Assembly: GCF_007860015.1 (NCBI RefSeq)
Contig: NZ_SJPS01000001.1
Coordinates: forward strand, 310,001-374,000
Length of the DNA stretch: 64,000 nt
Direction: 5' to 3'
Source of the DNA: Bythopirellula polymerisocia
GTDB taxonomy: Bacteria > Planctomycetota > Planctomycetia > Pirellulales > Lacipirellulaceae
The notes below the pieces were generated by a model. The model had not been told where the DNA came from, did not search any database, and saw only the letters and a program-made list of their open reading frames with translations. Position numbers and translations under genes: made by a program. Each line of letters begins with the position of its first letter. The stretch's first letter is position 1. Below, piece by piece: positions 35,768 through 46,148 of the stretch.

Positions 35768-37408
35768 ATGAAAAAGGAGATGTTGATCAACGTCGCCCAA
35801 CCGGAAGAGTGCCGGATCGCGATCGTTGAAGACGGCATACTCGAAGAGTTGTACGTCGAACGTAGCAGCCAAGACAATTATGTCGGAAATATTTACAAAG
35901 GTCGGATCGTCAACCTAGAGCCTAGCATTCAAGCCGCCTTCGTCGATTTCGGTGTCGGGCGCAATGGCTTCCTGCACATCAGCGATGTCGAGTCGCAATA
36001 TTTTCGACAAGGAGGGTACGATCCCAGCAAACTTATTCAGCCGGGTGAAGGACCCCCAAGTTCGGACGATGACGAAGATTGGACCGAAGATGGTCCCGTC
36101 GAAAAAAGCCGCAATGGTCGCGGTGGAACGCAAACCCGCAAGGCCCGCCCCGGAGTGCGCCCGCGCGTAAAGCCTCCGATTCAAGAGATCTTTAAACGCG
36201 GGGACGAAGTACTTGTGCAGGTAATCAAGGAAGGGATCGGCACCAAAGGACCAACCCTTTCCACGTACATAAGTATTCCTGGCCGCTATCTGGTGTTGAT
36301 GCCGGCGCTGGGACGTATCGGCGTTTCACGCAAGATCGAAGATGATGATGACCGTCGGCGACTGAGGGACATCCTCCGCGAGCTAAACCCCCCCAAAGGC
36401 TTGGGATTCATTGTCCGAACCGCAGGTACCGATCGGACTAAGAAAGAACTCTCGCGCGACTTGGCTTATCTCTTGCGACTTTGGAAAGTCATTGTGCGGC
36501 GGATCAAAAAAACCACCGGTCCGGTCGATATCTATGAAGAAAGCGACATGATTATCCGTACGATTCGTGACATCTTTAGCAACGATGTCGATGCAATAGT
36601 TATCGACGAACCTCAAGCGCATGAGCGAGCCAAGGAGTTTTTGCAGATCGTGATGCCTCGCTATGCAAGCCGGCTGTCGCTCTACGAAGGGAAAGAGCCT
36701 CTGTTCCACAAGAACAAGCTTGACGAAGAAATCGCCCGAATCCATCAACGGCAAGTACCACTTCGAGGAGGCGGATCGATAGTGATCGACCAAACTGAAG
36801 CTCTGGTGGCTATCGACGTGAACAGTGGCAGTTTCCGCACAGATGGTTCCGCCGAAGAATCAGCTTTCCGGCTCAACCAAATTGCCGCCAAGGAAATTGC
36901 TCGGCAACTTCGCCTCCGCGATCTGGGGGGTGTGGTGGTCAACGATTTTATCGACATGAGAAAAGAACGCCATCGTCGCACCGTTGAGCGAACCCTTCGC
37001 GACGCCGTCCGACGGGACAGAGCCAGAACCAAGATTCTGAGGACAAGTCCATTTGGCCTGATCGAGATGACCCGCCAGCGAATCAGGCCCAGTCTGCGCC
37101 GCAGCGTCTACCGGGAGTGTCCCGCTTGCAATGGCTCAGGATTGGTTAAGAGTGCCGAGAGCATGGCAATTGAAGTAATCCGCAAGCTACTGATGTGTGC
37201 CCATAACGAGCGGATAGCTCGGGTTTCAGTCCGGATTGAGGAGAACGTGGCCAACTATCTCAACAACCGCAAACGGCGCGAATTGACCCGCATGGAGGAC
37301 GAATACAGTTTGCAAGTACAGATCCTCAGCGATGAGGATGCCTCACCGGAATTCCTGCGAATTGAGTGCGAAGACGCCTCGGGGCGGGAAATCCGGTTCA
37401 CGGAATAA
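35768..37408 (+). CDS. rng: Ribonuclease E/G family endoribonuclease
   Basis: The 546-residue product starts at ATG 35768. It opens with an S1 RNA-binding domain (NYVGNIYKGRIVNLEPSIQAAFVDFGVGRNGFLHISD) that carries a ~50-residue Asp/Glu/Arg-rich insertion (about 92-140). The DNase I-like catalytic part has VAIDVNSG (Asp about 350) and VNDFIDM (Asp about 397), which hold the metal, and CPACNGSG forms the zinc link. There is no long scaffold tail, so it is closer to RNase G than to E. rplU follows, a common neighbour. Confidence 0.92.
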   Translation: MKKEMLINVAQPEECRIAIVEDGILEELYVERSSQDNYVGNIYKGRIVNLEPSIQAAFVDFGVGRNGFLHISDVESQYFRQGGYDPSKLIQPGEGPPSSDDDEDWTEDGPVEKSRNGRGGTQTRKARPGVRPRVKPPIQEIFKRGDEVLVQVIKEGIGTKGPTLSTYISIPGRYLVLMPALGRIGVSRKIEDDDDRRRLRDILRELNPPKGLGFIVRTAGTDRTKKELSRDLAYLLRLWKVIVRRIKKTTGPVDIYEESDMIIRTIRDIFSNDVDAIVIDEPQAHERAKEFLQIVMPRYASRLSLYEGKEPLFHKNKLDEEIARIHQRQVPLRGGGSIVIDQTEALVAIDVNSGSFRTDGSAEESAFRLNQIAAKEIARQLRLRDLGGVVVNDFIDMRKERHRRTVERTLRDAVRRDRARTKILRTSPFGLIEMTRQRIRPSLRRSVYRECPACNGSGLVKSAESMAIEVIRKLLMCAHNERIARVSVRIEENVANYLNNRKRRELTRMEDEYSLQVQILSDEDASPEFLRIECEDASGREIRFTE

Positions 37409-37605
37409 TACACGGGGCAGCCACCTTGGCTGTCCTTTAGCGGGTGGAAACCTGTACCAAGAAGCCAGCCCCTCGACAGGGCGAAATCGTTCCGTTAAGT
37501 TATGGGGTTTGGTGACGGCTGAGCCTGCTCTTAGGAGGTTCGCTTCTCACCCCCCCGAATCATTGACATTTATTTTTTGCCAGGATCAGAGCAGGTTATT
37601 TTGCC

Positions 37606-37920
37606 ATGTATGCAATTATCTTAGATGGTGGACGACAATTCAAAGTGGAAGAAGGTCAGGAACTCACGATCGACTATCGTGATTTGCCGGCAGGCGACAA
37701 ACTAACCTTTGAGAAAGTGCTGGCCATCTCCAACGGCTCGGGTGATCTGCAACTCGGCGCACCCACGGTCGCTGGTGCCACCGTTACCGCTGAGGTATTG
37801 GGTGCTGACAAGGGCGAAAAACTAGTCGTACAAAAGTTCCGTCGCCGCAAAAACTCCCGCCGCAAAACGGGTCACCGCTCGTTGCTAACGCGTGTGAAGA
37901 TCGCCAAGATTTCTGGCTGA
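37606..37920 (+). CDS. rplU: 50S ribosomal protein L21
   Basis: The 104-residue product has the standard L21 features: MYAIILDGGRQFKVEEGQ at the start, VLGADKGEKLVVQKFRRRKNSRRKTGHRS and the C-terminal LLTRVKIAKI. The usual partner rpmA (L27) does not follow, which is unusual, since rplU-rpmA is among the most conserved gene pairs in bacteria. Confidence 0.96.
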   Translation: MYAIILDGGRQFKVEEGQELTIDYRDLPAGDKLTFEKVLAISNGSGDLQLGAPTVAGATVTAEVLGADKGEKLVVQKFRRRKNSRRKTGHRSLLTRVKIAKISG

Positions 37921-38069
37921 TTGTCGGCTTGTTTGGTTAGTTGAATCGAAACTGCCAGCACTTTCTCACGCATTCTTTCCAGCCTTTCCAAGAATTCCGC
38001 CCTGGAGTTCCTCCGTCGAATCGCGACAATGGAGTTTACGGGCGAAGTGTATCTTGAGAGGGGTTTGTG

Positions 38070-41000
38070 ATGCGAACAGATTTTCTGCGGCGCTATTCAT
38101 TGGCGGCTTGCTTGAGCCTGGCGATCGGGAGCTTTTCAACGCCGCTATTTGCCCAGTCGACAGACAATATCCCCCCTTCTCCTCCGCCAACGGCATCTCC
38201 CAAGAATGCTGTCCCAACTGAATCCGTCGTCAAGGCGGAAGAAGGCCAAGACTCGGCAAAGCTCCTCACGGCTGAAGAAATCCAGCAACGGCTAAGTACT
38301 CTCGAAAGCGCTTCGATCGACGAAGTCGACAAACGCAAAGCGACCGAGTTCTATCAAAAAGCTCTCAGTTCCCTCTCGGTTATCGAGCAAAAACAAAACG
38401 ATTTGGCCCATTTCGAAAACCTCAAGGCGAGCTACGAACAGGATCTCAAGAATAACAAGGAGGGTCTTGCCAATCTCCCGTCCGAAGTCCCTGGCATCGA
38501 CGATGGGAAAACCCTTACTGAATTAGAAGATGAATTAGCACGGCGCGAGCAGGCGTTTGTAGATCTCCGTAGCGAACTTGAGAAAGCCAATACGCTACTT
38601 AAAAATCGCACGGACTGGCTTGCAAATTACCCCAAGAAGCTAGCGGACACGCAACTGGAGTTTGATCGGGCCAAGCAGGAGTCTGAAAAGTTTAGCGCCG
38701 CCGAAAAAACAGGCGTTGTTGCAGATGCAGAGAGAGCCAGTCTCAAAGCTTCAGAAGAAGCGCTCGCCAAAACGCTGCTAGTGATAGAAAAAAGGCGACA
38801 ATACTACCTGATGAGCGGTGATCTGGCGCAAGTCCGCCGCGATTACCGTGCTAAACAGGTGTCTCTGGATGAGAAATATCTCGCCACTCTGAGAGAAGTT
38901 GTCAATCAACAGAGGTTGGCAGATGCCAACCAACAGGCCTCTGCCGCGGCCAGCGCTGCTGCCGTGCAACGTCCTGAAGCAATAGCCAAGCTCGCGACTG
39001 CGAACGCTGCCCTCGCTAAGGATCAAGCAGCTATCGTCTCCAAAATCTCTGCATTGGACAAAGAATTAACGGCAACGAAAAGCCAGCTATTGAAAGTAGC
39101 TGATGATAAGAAACTAAGCGAAGAACGTGTCAAGGCGGCTGGTCTTACTGAGGCCAGCGGCCAGCAACTCCGTCAACAACAGGAATTATTGCCCGACAAT
39201 CGAGGCATTGCTCGAGAAATTGCCCTTCGCGAAACCGAAAAATCGGATGCCGTCTATACCCAGTACAAACTGCTCGATCAACGCAATGAAATCGAAGATG
39301 CCGATCTTGAAGCACGGGTCGCAGGCATTCTGGAGCTGGTGCCCGCTGATCAACGTGCCACTGCGGAACAGGAAATCCGCTCGCTGTTGGACTCCGAACG
39401 TAAAATCCTGGATTCGACCTTCGACAATTATGGAAAATATGTCAAGAATCTCAATGATCTGACGGCTGCCCAAGAAGAACTTATTCGCACGACAAATGAG
39501 TACCGCGAATTCATTGCCGAACATATTTTGTGGATTCGCAGTTGCTCTTGGCCTCGCTTGGCAGACCTGGAGCCAGCGGCCGGGGCTCTTGCATGGAGTC
39601 TCGATCCCGCGAATTGGCAGGCCGCACTGACTGCTTTCTGGGCACGTACGGGAAAATCCCCGCTTGTCGTGAGTATATTCGCCTTGGTGTTGCTTGTTTC
39701 TCTGTATTACCACCGACGTTTGCGGGTCCGTTTGCGCGAACTCGGAGAACAAGCCGCCAAACGCACGACGAGCGAGTTCTTGCCGACATTCAAGGCATTG
39801 TGCATTACCCTCCTATTGGCCCTGCCCTGGCCAGCATTACTGGCCTTTGTTGGATGGTGGATTGATAGCCCGCTAAACGAATCTGAATTTGTCCGCGCGT
39901 TGTCCGCCAGTTTACTTTTTACTGCATTATGCTTGCTGCGACTCGAGGTCGTGCGTCATATGTGTCGCTCTGGAGGATTGGCCGACGCCCATTTCGGTTG
40001 GTCGCAGGCTGGACTGGGTCAAGTTCGTCGGCACGTACGCTTGCTCATTTGGGTGGGCCTCCCATTGGTATTCTGGCTCACAGGATTAGAATTGCAGAAC
40101 GTCGAGAAACTATGGAGTTCTACTCTGGGGCGGGCCTGCTATGTCGCCGTGATGCTGATCGTGGCGATCACTTGTTACCGTATCTTGCTTTCTCACCGGA
40201 GCCCCTTCCGGCAACTGTGGGCCAGTCATTCTGAGAAAGGCATCTCACTTTACACCTTTTGGACCCCAATGGTGACGGCACTCCCGCTTTTGCTGGCCCT
40301 GCTGGCAGTCGTTGGCTATTACTACACAGCTCAACAACTGACATTGCGACTATTGCAGACAGCGGTTCTCGTCTTTTCACTCATTGTAATTGGTGGGTTA
40401 ACGCGACGCTGGATACTGCTCAATCGACGCCGTTTGGCCCGAGAACTTGCCAAACAAAAACGGGCTGCTGCTCTTGCCGCAGCCGAAGCCGCAGCAGCAG
40501 GAGGAGAAACTCCTGCAATTACGTCCGCTGAGTTGGTTGAAGACTCTGTCGATTTGGTAGCGCTTGGCGAGCAAACCATCAAATTGGTTGTCACGATACT
40601 CATGTTCATTGGGTTGGCTAGCGCTTGGTTTATCTGGGGTGAAATGTTGCCTGCCTTGGCGCGTGTAGATCAATGGGAAATCTTCCCTCAAGAGGGTGTC
40701 GAAGATCTTCTCACCTGGGGCCAACTGCTAAAATTTTTCTTGGTCGTTATTATTACATTTGTCGCTGCACGCAATGTTCCGGCCCTGCTGGAGTTTGCAG
40801 TTCTCCAATATCTGCCGATGGACTCCGGTTCACGCTATGCGGTCACAAGCATATGCCGCTACGTCTTGGTTGCGATTGGTATGGTCATGGCCTACACGTC
40901 ACTCGGATTTGATGGCACAAGTATCCAATGGCTAGTCGCCGCGATGGGTGTCGGCTTGGGTTTCGGTTTGCAGGAAATTTTTGCCAACTTTGTGTCCGGT

Positions 41001-41567
41001 ATTATCCTGCTCTTTGAACGTCCGATCCGGGTAGGCGACATTGTCACCCTCGGCGAGAAGACAGGTGCCGTCAGTCGCATCCGCATGCGTGCCACGACGT
41101 TAGTGGACATGGAGCGCAAGGAATACATCGTCCCCAACAAGGACTTCGTCACCGAACGGCTCTTGAATTGGACGCTGAGCGATCAAACGATCCGGATCGA
41201 GATTCTTGTCGGAGTTGCCTATGGATCCGATACAGAATTGGCCTGTCGATTGCTACGCGAGGCCGCCGCAGAACATCCTCATATTCTAAAGGAACCGGAG
41301 CCACTTGCCACGTTTTTTGGATTCGGTGATAGCGCTTTGAGCTTGCGATTATTCGCCTTTATCTCGAATTTGGAAAAGCGCCTACAGACAACGCATGACT
41401 TGCATACGGCGATCGACAAAAAGTTTAAGGAGGCTGGACTGGAAATCGCCTTCCCGCAGACCGACCTCCACATCCGCAGTTTGCCGCCAGATTGGCACCA
41501 ACAGTCCTCCCAGCACAGCCAACCTGCGAATGGTAGAGCAGCGGAATCGACTGGTAGCAAGACGTGA
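38070..41567 (+). CDS. MscK/KefA-type mechanosensitive channel
   Basis: The 1165-residue product starts at ATG 38070 after GAGAGGGG. A signal peptide (cut near LFAQS) is followed by a long periplasmic coiled-coil region (about 60-470), then about eleven membrane helices (from about 525) and a C-terminal MscS domain (about 900-1130). The pore helix region reads WLVAAMGVGLGFGLQEIFANFVSGIILLFERPIRVGDIV, and the beta domain has RATTLVDMERKEYIVPNKDF. Proteins of this build release solutes on hypo-osmotic shock. An Ala-rich cytoplasmic loop (about 800) lies between helix groups. Confidence 0.92.
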   Translation: MRTDFLRRYSLAACLSLAIGSFSTPLFAQSTDNIPPSPPPTASPKNAVPTESVVKAEEGQDSAKLLTAEEIQQRLSTLESASIDEVDKRKATEFYQKALSSLSVIEQKQNDLAHFENLKASYEQDLKNNKEGLANLPSEVPGIDDGKTLTELEDELARREQAFVDLRSELEKANTLLKNRTDWLANYPKKLADTQLEFDRAKQESEKFSAAEKTGVVADAERASLKASEEALAKTLLVIEKRRQYYLMSGDLAQVRRDYRAKQVSLDEKYLATLREVVNQQRLADANQQASAAASAAAVQRPEAIAKLATANAALAKDQAAIVSKISALDKELTATKSQLLKVADDKKLSEERVKAAGLTEASGQQLRQQQELLPDNRGIAREIALRETEKSDAVYTQYKLLDQRNEIEDADLEARVAGILELVPADQRATAEQEIRSLLDSERKILDSTFDNYGKYVKNLNDLTAAQEELIRTTNEYREFIAEHILWIRSCSWPRLADLEPAAGALAWSLDPANWQAALTAFWARTGKSPLVVSIFALVLLVSLYYHRRLRVRLRELGEQAAKRTTSEFLPTFKALCITLLLALPWPALLAFVGWWIDSPLNESEFVRALSASLLFTALCLLRLEVVRHMCRSGGLADAHFGWSQAGLGQVRRHVRLLIWVGLPLVFWLTGLELQNVEKLWSSTLGRACYVAVMLIVAITCYRILLSHRSPFRQLWASHSEKGISLYTFWTPMVTALPLLLALLAVVGYYYTAQQLTLRLLQTAVLVFSLIVIGGLTRRWILLNRRRLARELAKQKRAAALAAAEAAAAGGETPAITSAELVEDSVDLVALGEQTIKLVVTILMFIGLASAWFIWGEMLPALARVDQWEIFPQEGVEDLLTWGQLLKFFLVVIITFVAARNVPALLEFAVLQYLPMDSGSRYAVTSICRYVLVAIGMVMAYTSLGFDGTSIQWLVAAMGVGLGFGLQEIFANFVSGIILLFERPIRVGDIVTLGEKTGAVSRIRMRATTLVDMERKEYIVPNKDFVTERLLNWTLSDQTIRIEILVGVAYGSDTELACRLLREAAAEHPHILKEPEPLATFFGFGDSALSLRLFAFISNLEKRLQTTHDLHTAIDKKFKEAGLEIAFPQTDLHIRSLPPDWHQQSSQHSQPANGRAAESTGSKT

Positions 41568-41632
41568 AAGAGTCTGTGACTAAGTCTTACCTGCAAATCA
41601 TTCACTATCGCTCGTCATGCGATTCACTCATC

Positions 41633-41960
41633 TACAGAAGGCGACAAGACCAATCGAGTATTCGGCAAGTTGCGGGGATTGATAGCGATTGTCATGTCCC
41701 GGCTGAATCCCAAAGCGGCCATCGCGGTTGATGAGAAAACCGAAGTGCTGTCGCTCGGGGTCAACCTTCCAGTATTCTGCGACGCCGAATTATGCCCGGA
41801 TGTTGAGTTTATCGAGCGATCGTAACGGGGATTCTCGGAAAGAATCTGGATGACCAAATTAGGGGGGACCACGACATGTCGCTTGACGATATTGCGTTGT
41901 TCTTTGGAGATATAGGGAAAAACGGGTTGGGGCATAGAAGGATCCAATATCCATCGCAGC
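41633..41960 (-). pseudogene. Relic of a Uma2-family (DUF820) endonuclease
   Basis: On the minus strand, VVVPPNLVIQILSENPRYDRSIN is followed, after a frameshift and a TAA, by FGVAEYWKVDPERQHFGFLI, then GRFGIQPGHDNRYQSPQLAEYSIGL. These are the core blocks of Uma2 proteins (usual form PDLVIEVLSP, then GIPEYWIVDP). The N-terminal part is not recognisable. The relic is clearly non-functional. The first ~65 bases after mscK (41568-41632) hold nothing. Confidence 0.65.
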
Positions 41961-41969
41961 AGGAATCAC

Positions 41970-42066
41970 CCAACAGCAAATGCGCGGGACGTTTATGCCC
42001 CTTGAGCTTGCCGCACAATGTCTTGCCGTCCATCGTTACCGTTTCGAGACTGTCTGAGGTGGACAC
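41970..42066 (-). pseudogene. Possible short relic of an ISAs1-type transposase
   Basis: One minus-strand frame reads VTMDGKTLCGKLKGHKRPAHLL, similar to the IDGKTLRGS...HLL block at the start of the ISAs1 DDE domain. It is short and stands alone, so chance likeness cannot be excluded. Confidence 0.3.
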
Positions 42067-42231
42067 TCCCTGACCGTTCTTGGCGCGGTGGCCCGCGAGT
42101 GAAGCCAGGAAGACGCCGGTCGTCGGAGTGCTTGTGGAATCCTAAGTCCTTTTGCCGTAAGGCAATCAGGCGTTGCCAGCAGGCTTTGACTGACCTGACC
42201 AGCCGGTACCCTCTTGCTAGGCACTTGACGA

Positions 42232-42256
42232 AACTTGAGCCTTTGTCAAGTTTTTT
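42232..42256 (+). terminator. Hairpin with T-run, possible terminator
   Basis: AACTTGA (42232-42238) pairs with TCAAGTT (42246-42252) around a 7-base loop, followed by a run of T to 42256. No intact plus-strand gene ends nearby, so it may be left over from lost genes. Confidence 0.45.
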
Positions 42257-43120
42257 GCGAAAAAACCACTAGACTCCTCTGTCAACTCGATTACAATTAT
42301 AAAGTTGAAAACAAGTCGTTCTCCCCCTTCCCCTCAAGCAACTCCCCAAAGCCAGTCGCACGCAAAGTAAGACAGCTCACCGCACGAAAAAAGACTCGCT
42401 AAACCTCTTGTGACGGCAGAGGATAGCTCCTTTAGTCCGGTAGCCTTACGGCCTATATGGCAATCTCCGCTGGCACAGCCGATGACGGCTAGGGGATCTC
42501 TGAGTCTAGGGCCCGAGAATAGGGTGGTGTTCCTGTCCGGTGCAAGTGCGTGCATTTCTTGCTCCGAGGTTTTTGGTTTTTTCCTAAAAGTTTCCCACGA
42601 ACGGGAGGCTTCCTGACTAAAAGGACTTTCTTACTCGGCATGGGGCATGCTTGGTTGGTCCGTTGAGCATCAGAGGGAAACTGGATTGTAAGTCTAGTTT
42701 CCCTGCGCAGCGCGTACTCGATTACTCTTGCTCACTTCTTGCTGATGGATTGTCTGGGAAGCCCAGTTGCGTTAGGCAATTTGAATCGAGCGAAATACGA
42801 TTCTGTTTGCCTATCGCAGGTGACTCAAACGTAATTTTTTTCCAAATTTTAGAACGTGTCAGCCATGCGAATTGTTGGTGTTAGAATTGGTTGTCTAGCT
42901 GATGCTTTTCAGGGGGAATTCTTGCTGACTCTCGACCAATCTCTTTCCCGATATGCCCTGACCAAACTATCTGATTTACTGATTTTGTCGGGCTATTTGG
43001 GTCAGCTAATGCCTTATTGTGCATGGCCCACAAAAGCTCTGTGCCCTGCAATGAATATTCATCATGGCATTTCACCATCGTCCAATACCTGAGCACTTAT
43101 ATATTTGAGGAGTAATTAAC
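42257..43120. other. Long upstream region of the primary sigma factor gene
   Basis: No gene is supported here. A perfect 9-base inverted repeat, AGGGAAACT (42674-42682) and AGTTTCCCT (42696-42704), has a 13-base loop but no T-run. The strong ribosome site GAGGAG (43107-43112) belongs to the sigma gene. Confidence 0.45.
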
Positions 43121-44698
43121 TTGTACGACGCGATCATGGATCACGATTTAGAGGATGACTCGAGTGTCTCCGAGGTAGACAAGGACTTTGACACCAAAGG
43201 TCTGGGCGACGACTCCGATTCCGATGGGGATGATGATCTCTCCCTTGAACTGGGGAGTAATTCCGACAGTAAGGATGCCGCTGTTGAAAGCGACAACGAG
43301 TTCGACGACGAATCTGTAGAATTGGAATCCTGGTCGGACGACCCGGTGCGCATGTATCTGACGCAGATGGGTGAGATTCCCCTGCTAACCCGCCAGCAGG
43401 AAATCAGCCTGGCCCGGAGAATTGAACACACACGCACAGCGTTTCGCCGCCGCCTACTAGCCTGCGACTATGTAATCCGTGTGGCTTATAAGGTGCTCTG
43501 TCGAGTCCATCGAGGCGAGTTACCTTTCGACCGCACAGTGCAGGTTTCCGTAACAGACCGGCTCGAAAAGGAACAAATCCTCGGTCGCTTGCCACACAAT
43601 CTGCGCACTCTGGAAATCCTGCTCCAACGCAATGAGGAAGACTACACACTGGCTACCAGCAAGAGTGCCAAGCCTGCCATAAGGAAAGCGGCTTGGGCGC
43701 GTTTGGCCAGTCGGCGTCGTCGGGCCGTGATGCTTATCGAAGAACTCGGTTTGCGGACCCAGCGGATCGAATCCATGATTGCTCCGCTCGAAGACTTCAA
43801 TCGGCGTGTTTGTGAACTCAAGCAGCAGCTTGATCAGATGAAAAAAGATCGCAGACCGCTTTCCGAGCGGAAGCCCTTGTTGGTTGAGTATCGCAATATA
43901 CTGCGGATGACTCAGGAAACCCCTACAAGTCTTCGCAATCGTGTGTACTACTTGCGAGAAGTCTTCTCGAAATATCAGCAGGCCAAGCGAGGCCTTTCGG
44001 AAGGCAACCTCCGTCTGGTCGTCTCGATCGCAAAGAAGTATCGCAATCGTGGACTGAGCTTCTTGGATTTGATTCAGGAAGGGAATGCTGGTCTTATGCG
44101 GGCGGTGGACAAGTTCGAGTATCGTCGCGGATTCAAGTTTTGCACTTACGCAACCTGGTGGATTCGTCAGGCGATCACTCGCGCTGTAGCTGATCAAAGC
44201 CGCACGATTCGCATCCCGGTCCACATGGTCGAAACCATGAGCCGAGTCCGCAACGTGTCGCGAGCCCTACTTCAACGATTAGGCCGCGAGCCGACGATCG
44301 AAGAAACGGCTCGGGCTGCCGAATGTACTGTCGATGAAGCTCGCCGTGTGTTGGCCATGAGTCGCTATCCAATTAGCCTCGACCGTCCAGTCGGCAACAG
44401 CGAAGATAGCCATTTTGGGGATTTGCTGCCTGACTCGGGCGCGGAAAGCCCTGCCATTGGTGCCGGCCAAGAGATGCTGCGAACGCGGATTACCAAAGTG
44501 CTCAAGACGCTCAGCTATCGCGAACGCGAGATCATCAAACTTCGCTACGGATTGGGCGACGGCTACAGCTACACGCTCGAAGAAGTGGGCCATATTTTCA
44601 AAGTGACCCGCGAGCGAATTCGCCAGATCGAAGCCAAGGCTGTCCGCAAGCTGCAACAACCTAGCCGCAGCCAGGAACTTTCGGGATTTTTGGATTAA
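43121..44698 (+). CDS. sigA: Primary RNA polymerase sigma factor (sigma-70, RpoD/SigA)
   Basis: The 525-residue product starts at TTG 43121, eight bases after GAGGAG; ATG 43136 is a weaker alternative. The N-terminus is very acidic (about 1-70), like region 1.1. Region 1.2 reads [29 protein letters not shown]. Region 2 has [58 protein letters not shown], region 3 [15 protein letters not shown], and region 4 [29 protein letters not shown] non-conserved helical segment (about 110-290) separates regions 1.2 and 2. It directs housekeeping transcription. Confidence 0.95.
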   Translation: MYDAIMDHDLEDDSSVSEVDKDFDTKGLGDDSDSDGDDDLSLELGSNSDSKDAAVESDNEFDDESVELESWSDDPVRMYLTQMGEIPLLTRQQEISLARRIEHTRTAFRRRLLACDYVIRVAYKVLCRVHRGELPFDRTVQVSVTDRLEKEQILGRLPHNLRTLEILLQRNEEDYTLATSKSAKPAIRKAAWARLASRRRRAVMLIEELGLRTQRIESMIAPLEDFNRRVCELKQQLDQMKKDRRPLSERKPLLVEYRNILRMTQETPTSLRNRVYYLREVFSKYQQAKRGLSEGNLRLVVSIAKKYRNRGLSFLDLIQEGNAGLMRAVDKFEYRRGFKFCTYATWWIRQAITRAVADQSRTIRIPVHMVETMSRVRNVSRALLQRLGREPTIEETARAAECTVDEARRVLAMSRYPISLDRPVGNSEDSHFGDLLPDSGAESPAIGAGQEMLRTRITKVLKTLSYREREIIKLRYGLGDGYSYTLEEVGHIFKVTRERIRQIEAKAVRKLQQPSRSQELSGFLD

Positions 44699-44721
44699 GC
44701 TCGCCCGATATTTGACACTCA

Positions 44722-44757
44722 ACCCCCGCGGTGCGTTTTGCATCGCGGGGGTTTTTT
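44722..44757 (+). terminator. Intrinsic terminator of the sigma factor gene
   Basis: ACCCCCGCG (44722-44730) pairs with CGCGGGGGT (44744-44752), followed directly by a T-run to 44757. It lies 24 bases after the stop codon. Confidence 0.9.
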
Positions 44758-44890
44758 GTTGAGGCGATTATTCGAGTGTTCTATTTCTTCCCATGCAGTA
44801 CGATTTGGGAAGCTGATATTGAGCAACTCAACTGGAGTTGCGTCATTGCGTTCCCTTTTCTGTCAACTTCTTTAGCTAGAAGGATTTGCG

Positions 44891-46066
44891 ATGAAATTGT
44901 TTTATCTCTATGCATACACTCTTTTTTTTCTATTGAATCTGTTCTTGGTCGATGCTTCCCACTCGCAGGTGGTGACGCTCATCCGCGGGCGGGCCTATAC
45001 CGAGACGGTTGCTGAAGAGAAGCTTGCCAAGCTCGCTGAGTCGTACAGCGATCAAGCGGCGTGGCAAGAGCGTGCCGAGATGCTTCGAACGGGAATGCGT
45101 CGGGGTATGCAACTGGAAGGGCTTCCCCCACCGTGCGAATTGAAACCAATTCGCCACAGCAAGCGCGAGATGGACGGATACACGGTAGAGAATGTCGCGT
45201 TCGAAAGTCTGCCCGGCTTTTGGGTCACTGGTAATCTCTACCTTCCGGTAAACATCGAGGGGAAGATACCTGGGATTCTGAATCCCCACGGGCATTGGGG
45301 TAATGCCCGAATGACCGATCAAACCCAGGCTCGTTGCGCTGCCCAGGCTCGCATGGGAGCGGCTGCGTTTGCTTACGATATGGTCGGCTACGGCGAGTCC
45401 AAGCAATGTGAACATCGTCGCTTTCAGGTGCAGCGTTTGCAAACCTACAACAGCATGCGCGCGATCGACTTCTTGCTCTCGCTCGGCATAATCGACGAGG
45501 ATCGACTCGCTGTGACTGGGGCTTCGGGGGGTGGCACGCAAACTTTCTTGCTCTCCGCGATCGATGATCGAATCGACTTGTCGATACCAGTGGCACAAGT
45601 GTCAGCACATTTTTTTGGTGGCTGCGAATGTGAGAGCGCCATGCCGATCCACAAGACGGACGAATATGAAACCAACAATGTCGAAATCGCGGCTCTCATG
45701 GCCCCCAAGCCACAGTTGTTGGTTTCAGACGGAGGGGATTGGACAGTGAACACTCCGCAAGTTGAGTTTCCCCATGTTCAGCGAATTTACTCGTTCCTTG
45801 ATGCCGCGGATAACGTAGAGAACGCCCACTTTGCCAACGAAGGCCACGACTATGGCCCTTCGAAGCGGGCTGCCGCATACCGCTTTCTGGCGAAGCATTT
45901 CGGGTTGAATCTTGCCGCGGTGGAGAACTCACTGGGCGAGATTGACGAGGCCTTTTTCAAGCCAATTCCAGAGGACGAACTACGAGTCTTCACGGCCGAG
46001 CATCCTCGCCCTGACTATGCGATTACGGATTGCGAGGAGGTTCTAGGGTTGTTGAATAAGAAATAG
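44891..46066 (+). CDS. Exported alpha/beta hydrolase, acetyl xylan esterase-like
   Basis: The 391-residue product begins with an unusually long hydrophobic signal sequence (FYLYAYTLFFLLNLFLV). The fold motifs read GILNPHGHWG (oxyanion region), AAFAYDMVGYGES, and GASGGGTQTF with the nucleophile Ser. Acid and base candidates lie in LLVSDGGDWT and NEGHDYGPSKR. It belongs to the broad AXE1/dienelactone-like group that planctomycetes use on polysaccharide esters, but the substrate is not known. It precedes the cobalamin riboswitch and is not under it. Confidence 0.82.
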   Translation: MKLFYLYAYTLFFLLNLFLVDASHSQVVTLIRGRAYTETVAEEKLAKLAESYSDQAAWQERAEMLRTGMRRGMQLEGLPPPCELKPIRHSKREMDGYTVENVAFESLPGFWVTGNLYLPVNIEGKIPGILNPHGHWGNARMTDQTQARCAAQARMGAAAFAYDMVGYGESKQCEHRRFQVQRLQTYNSMRAIDFLLSLGIIDEDRLAVTGASGGGTQTFLLSAIDDRIDLSIPVAQVSAHFFGGCECESAMPIHKTDEYETNNVEIAALMAPKPQLLVSDGGDWTVNTPQVEFPHVQRIYSFLDAADNVENAHFANEGHDYGPSKRAAAYRFLAKHFGLNLAAVENSLGEIDEAFFKPIPEDELRVFTAEHPRPDYAITDCEEVLGLLNKK

Positions 46067-46148
46067 AATCGCTGCTATATCGAGCAGTCATGGATGCCAT
46101 TTGACAACCCCTTTTCTCCCCGCTAAACTGCCTGCTGAATTGATCGTG

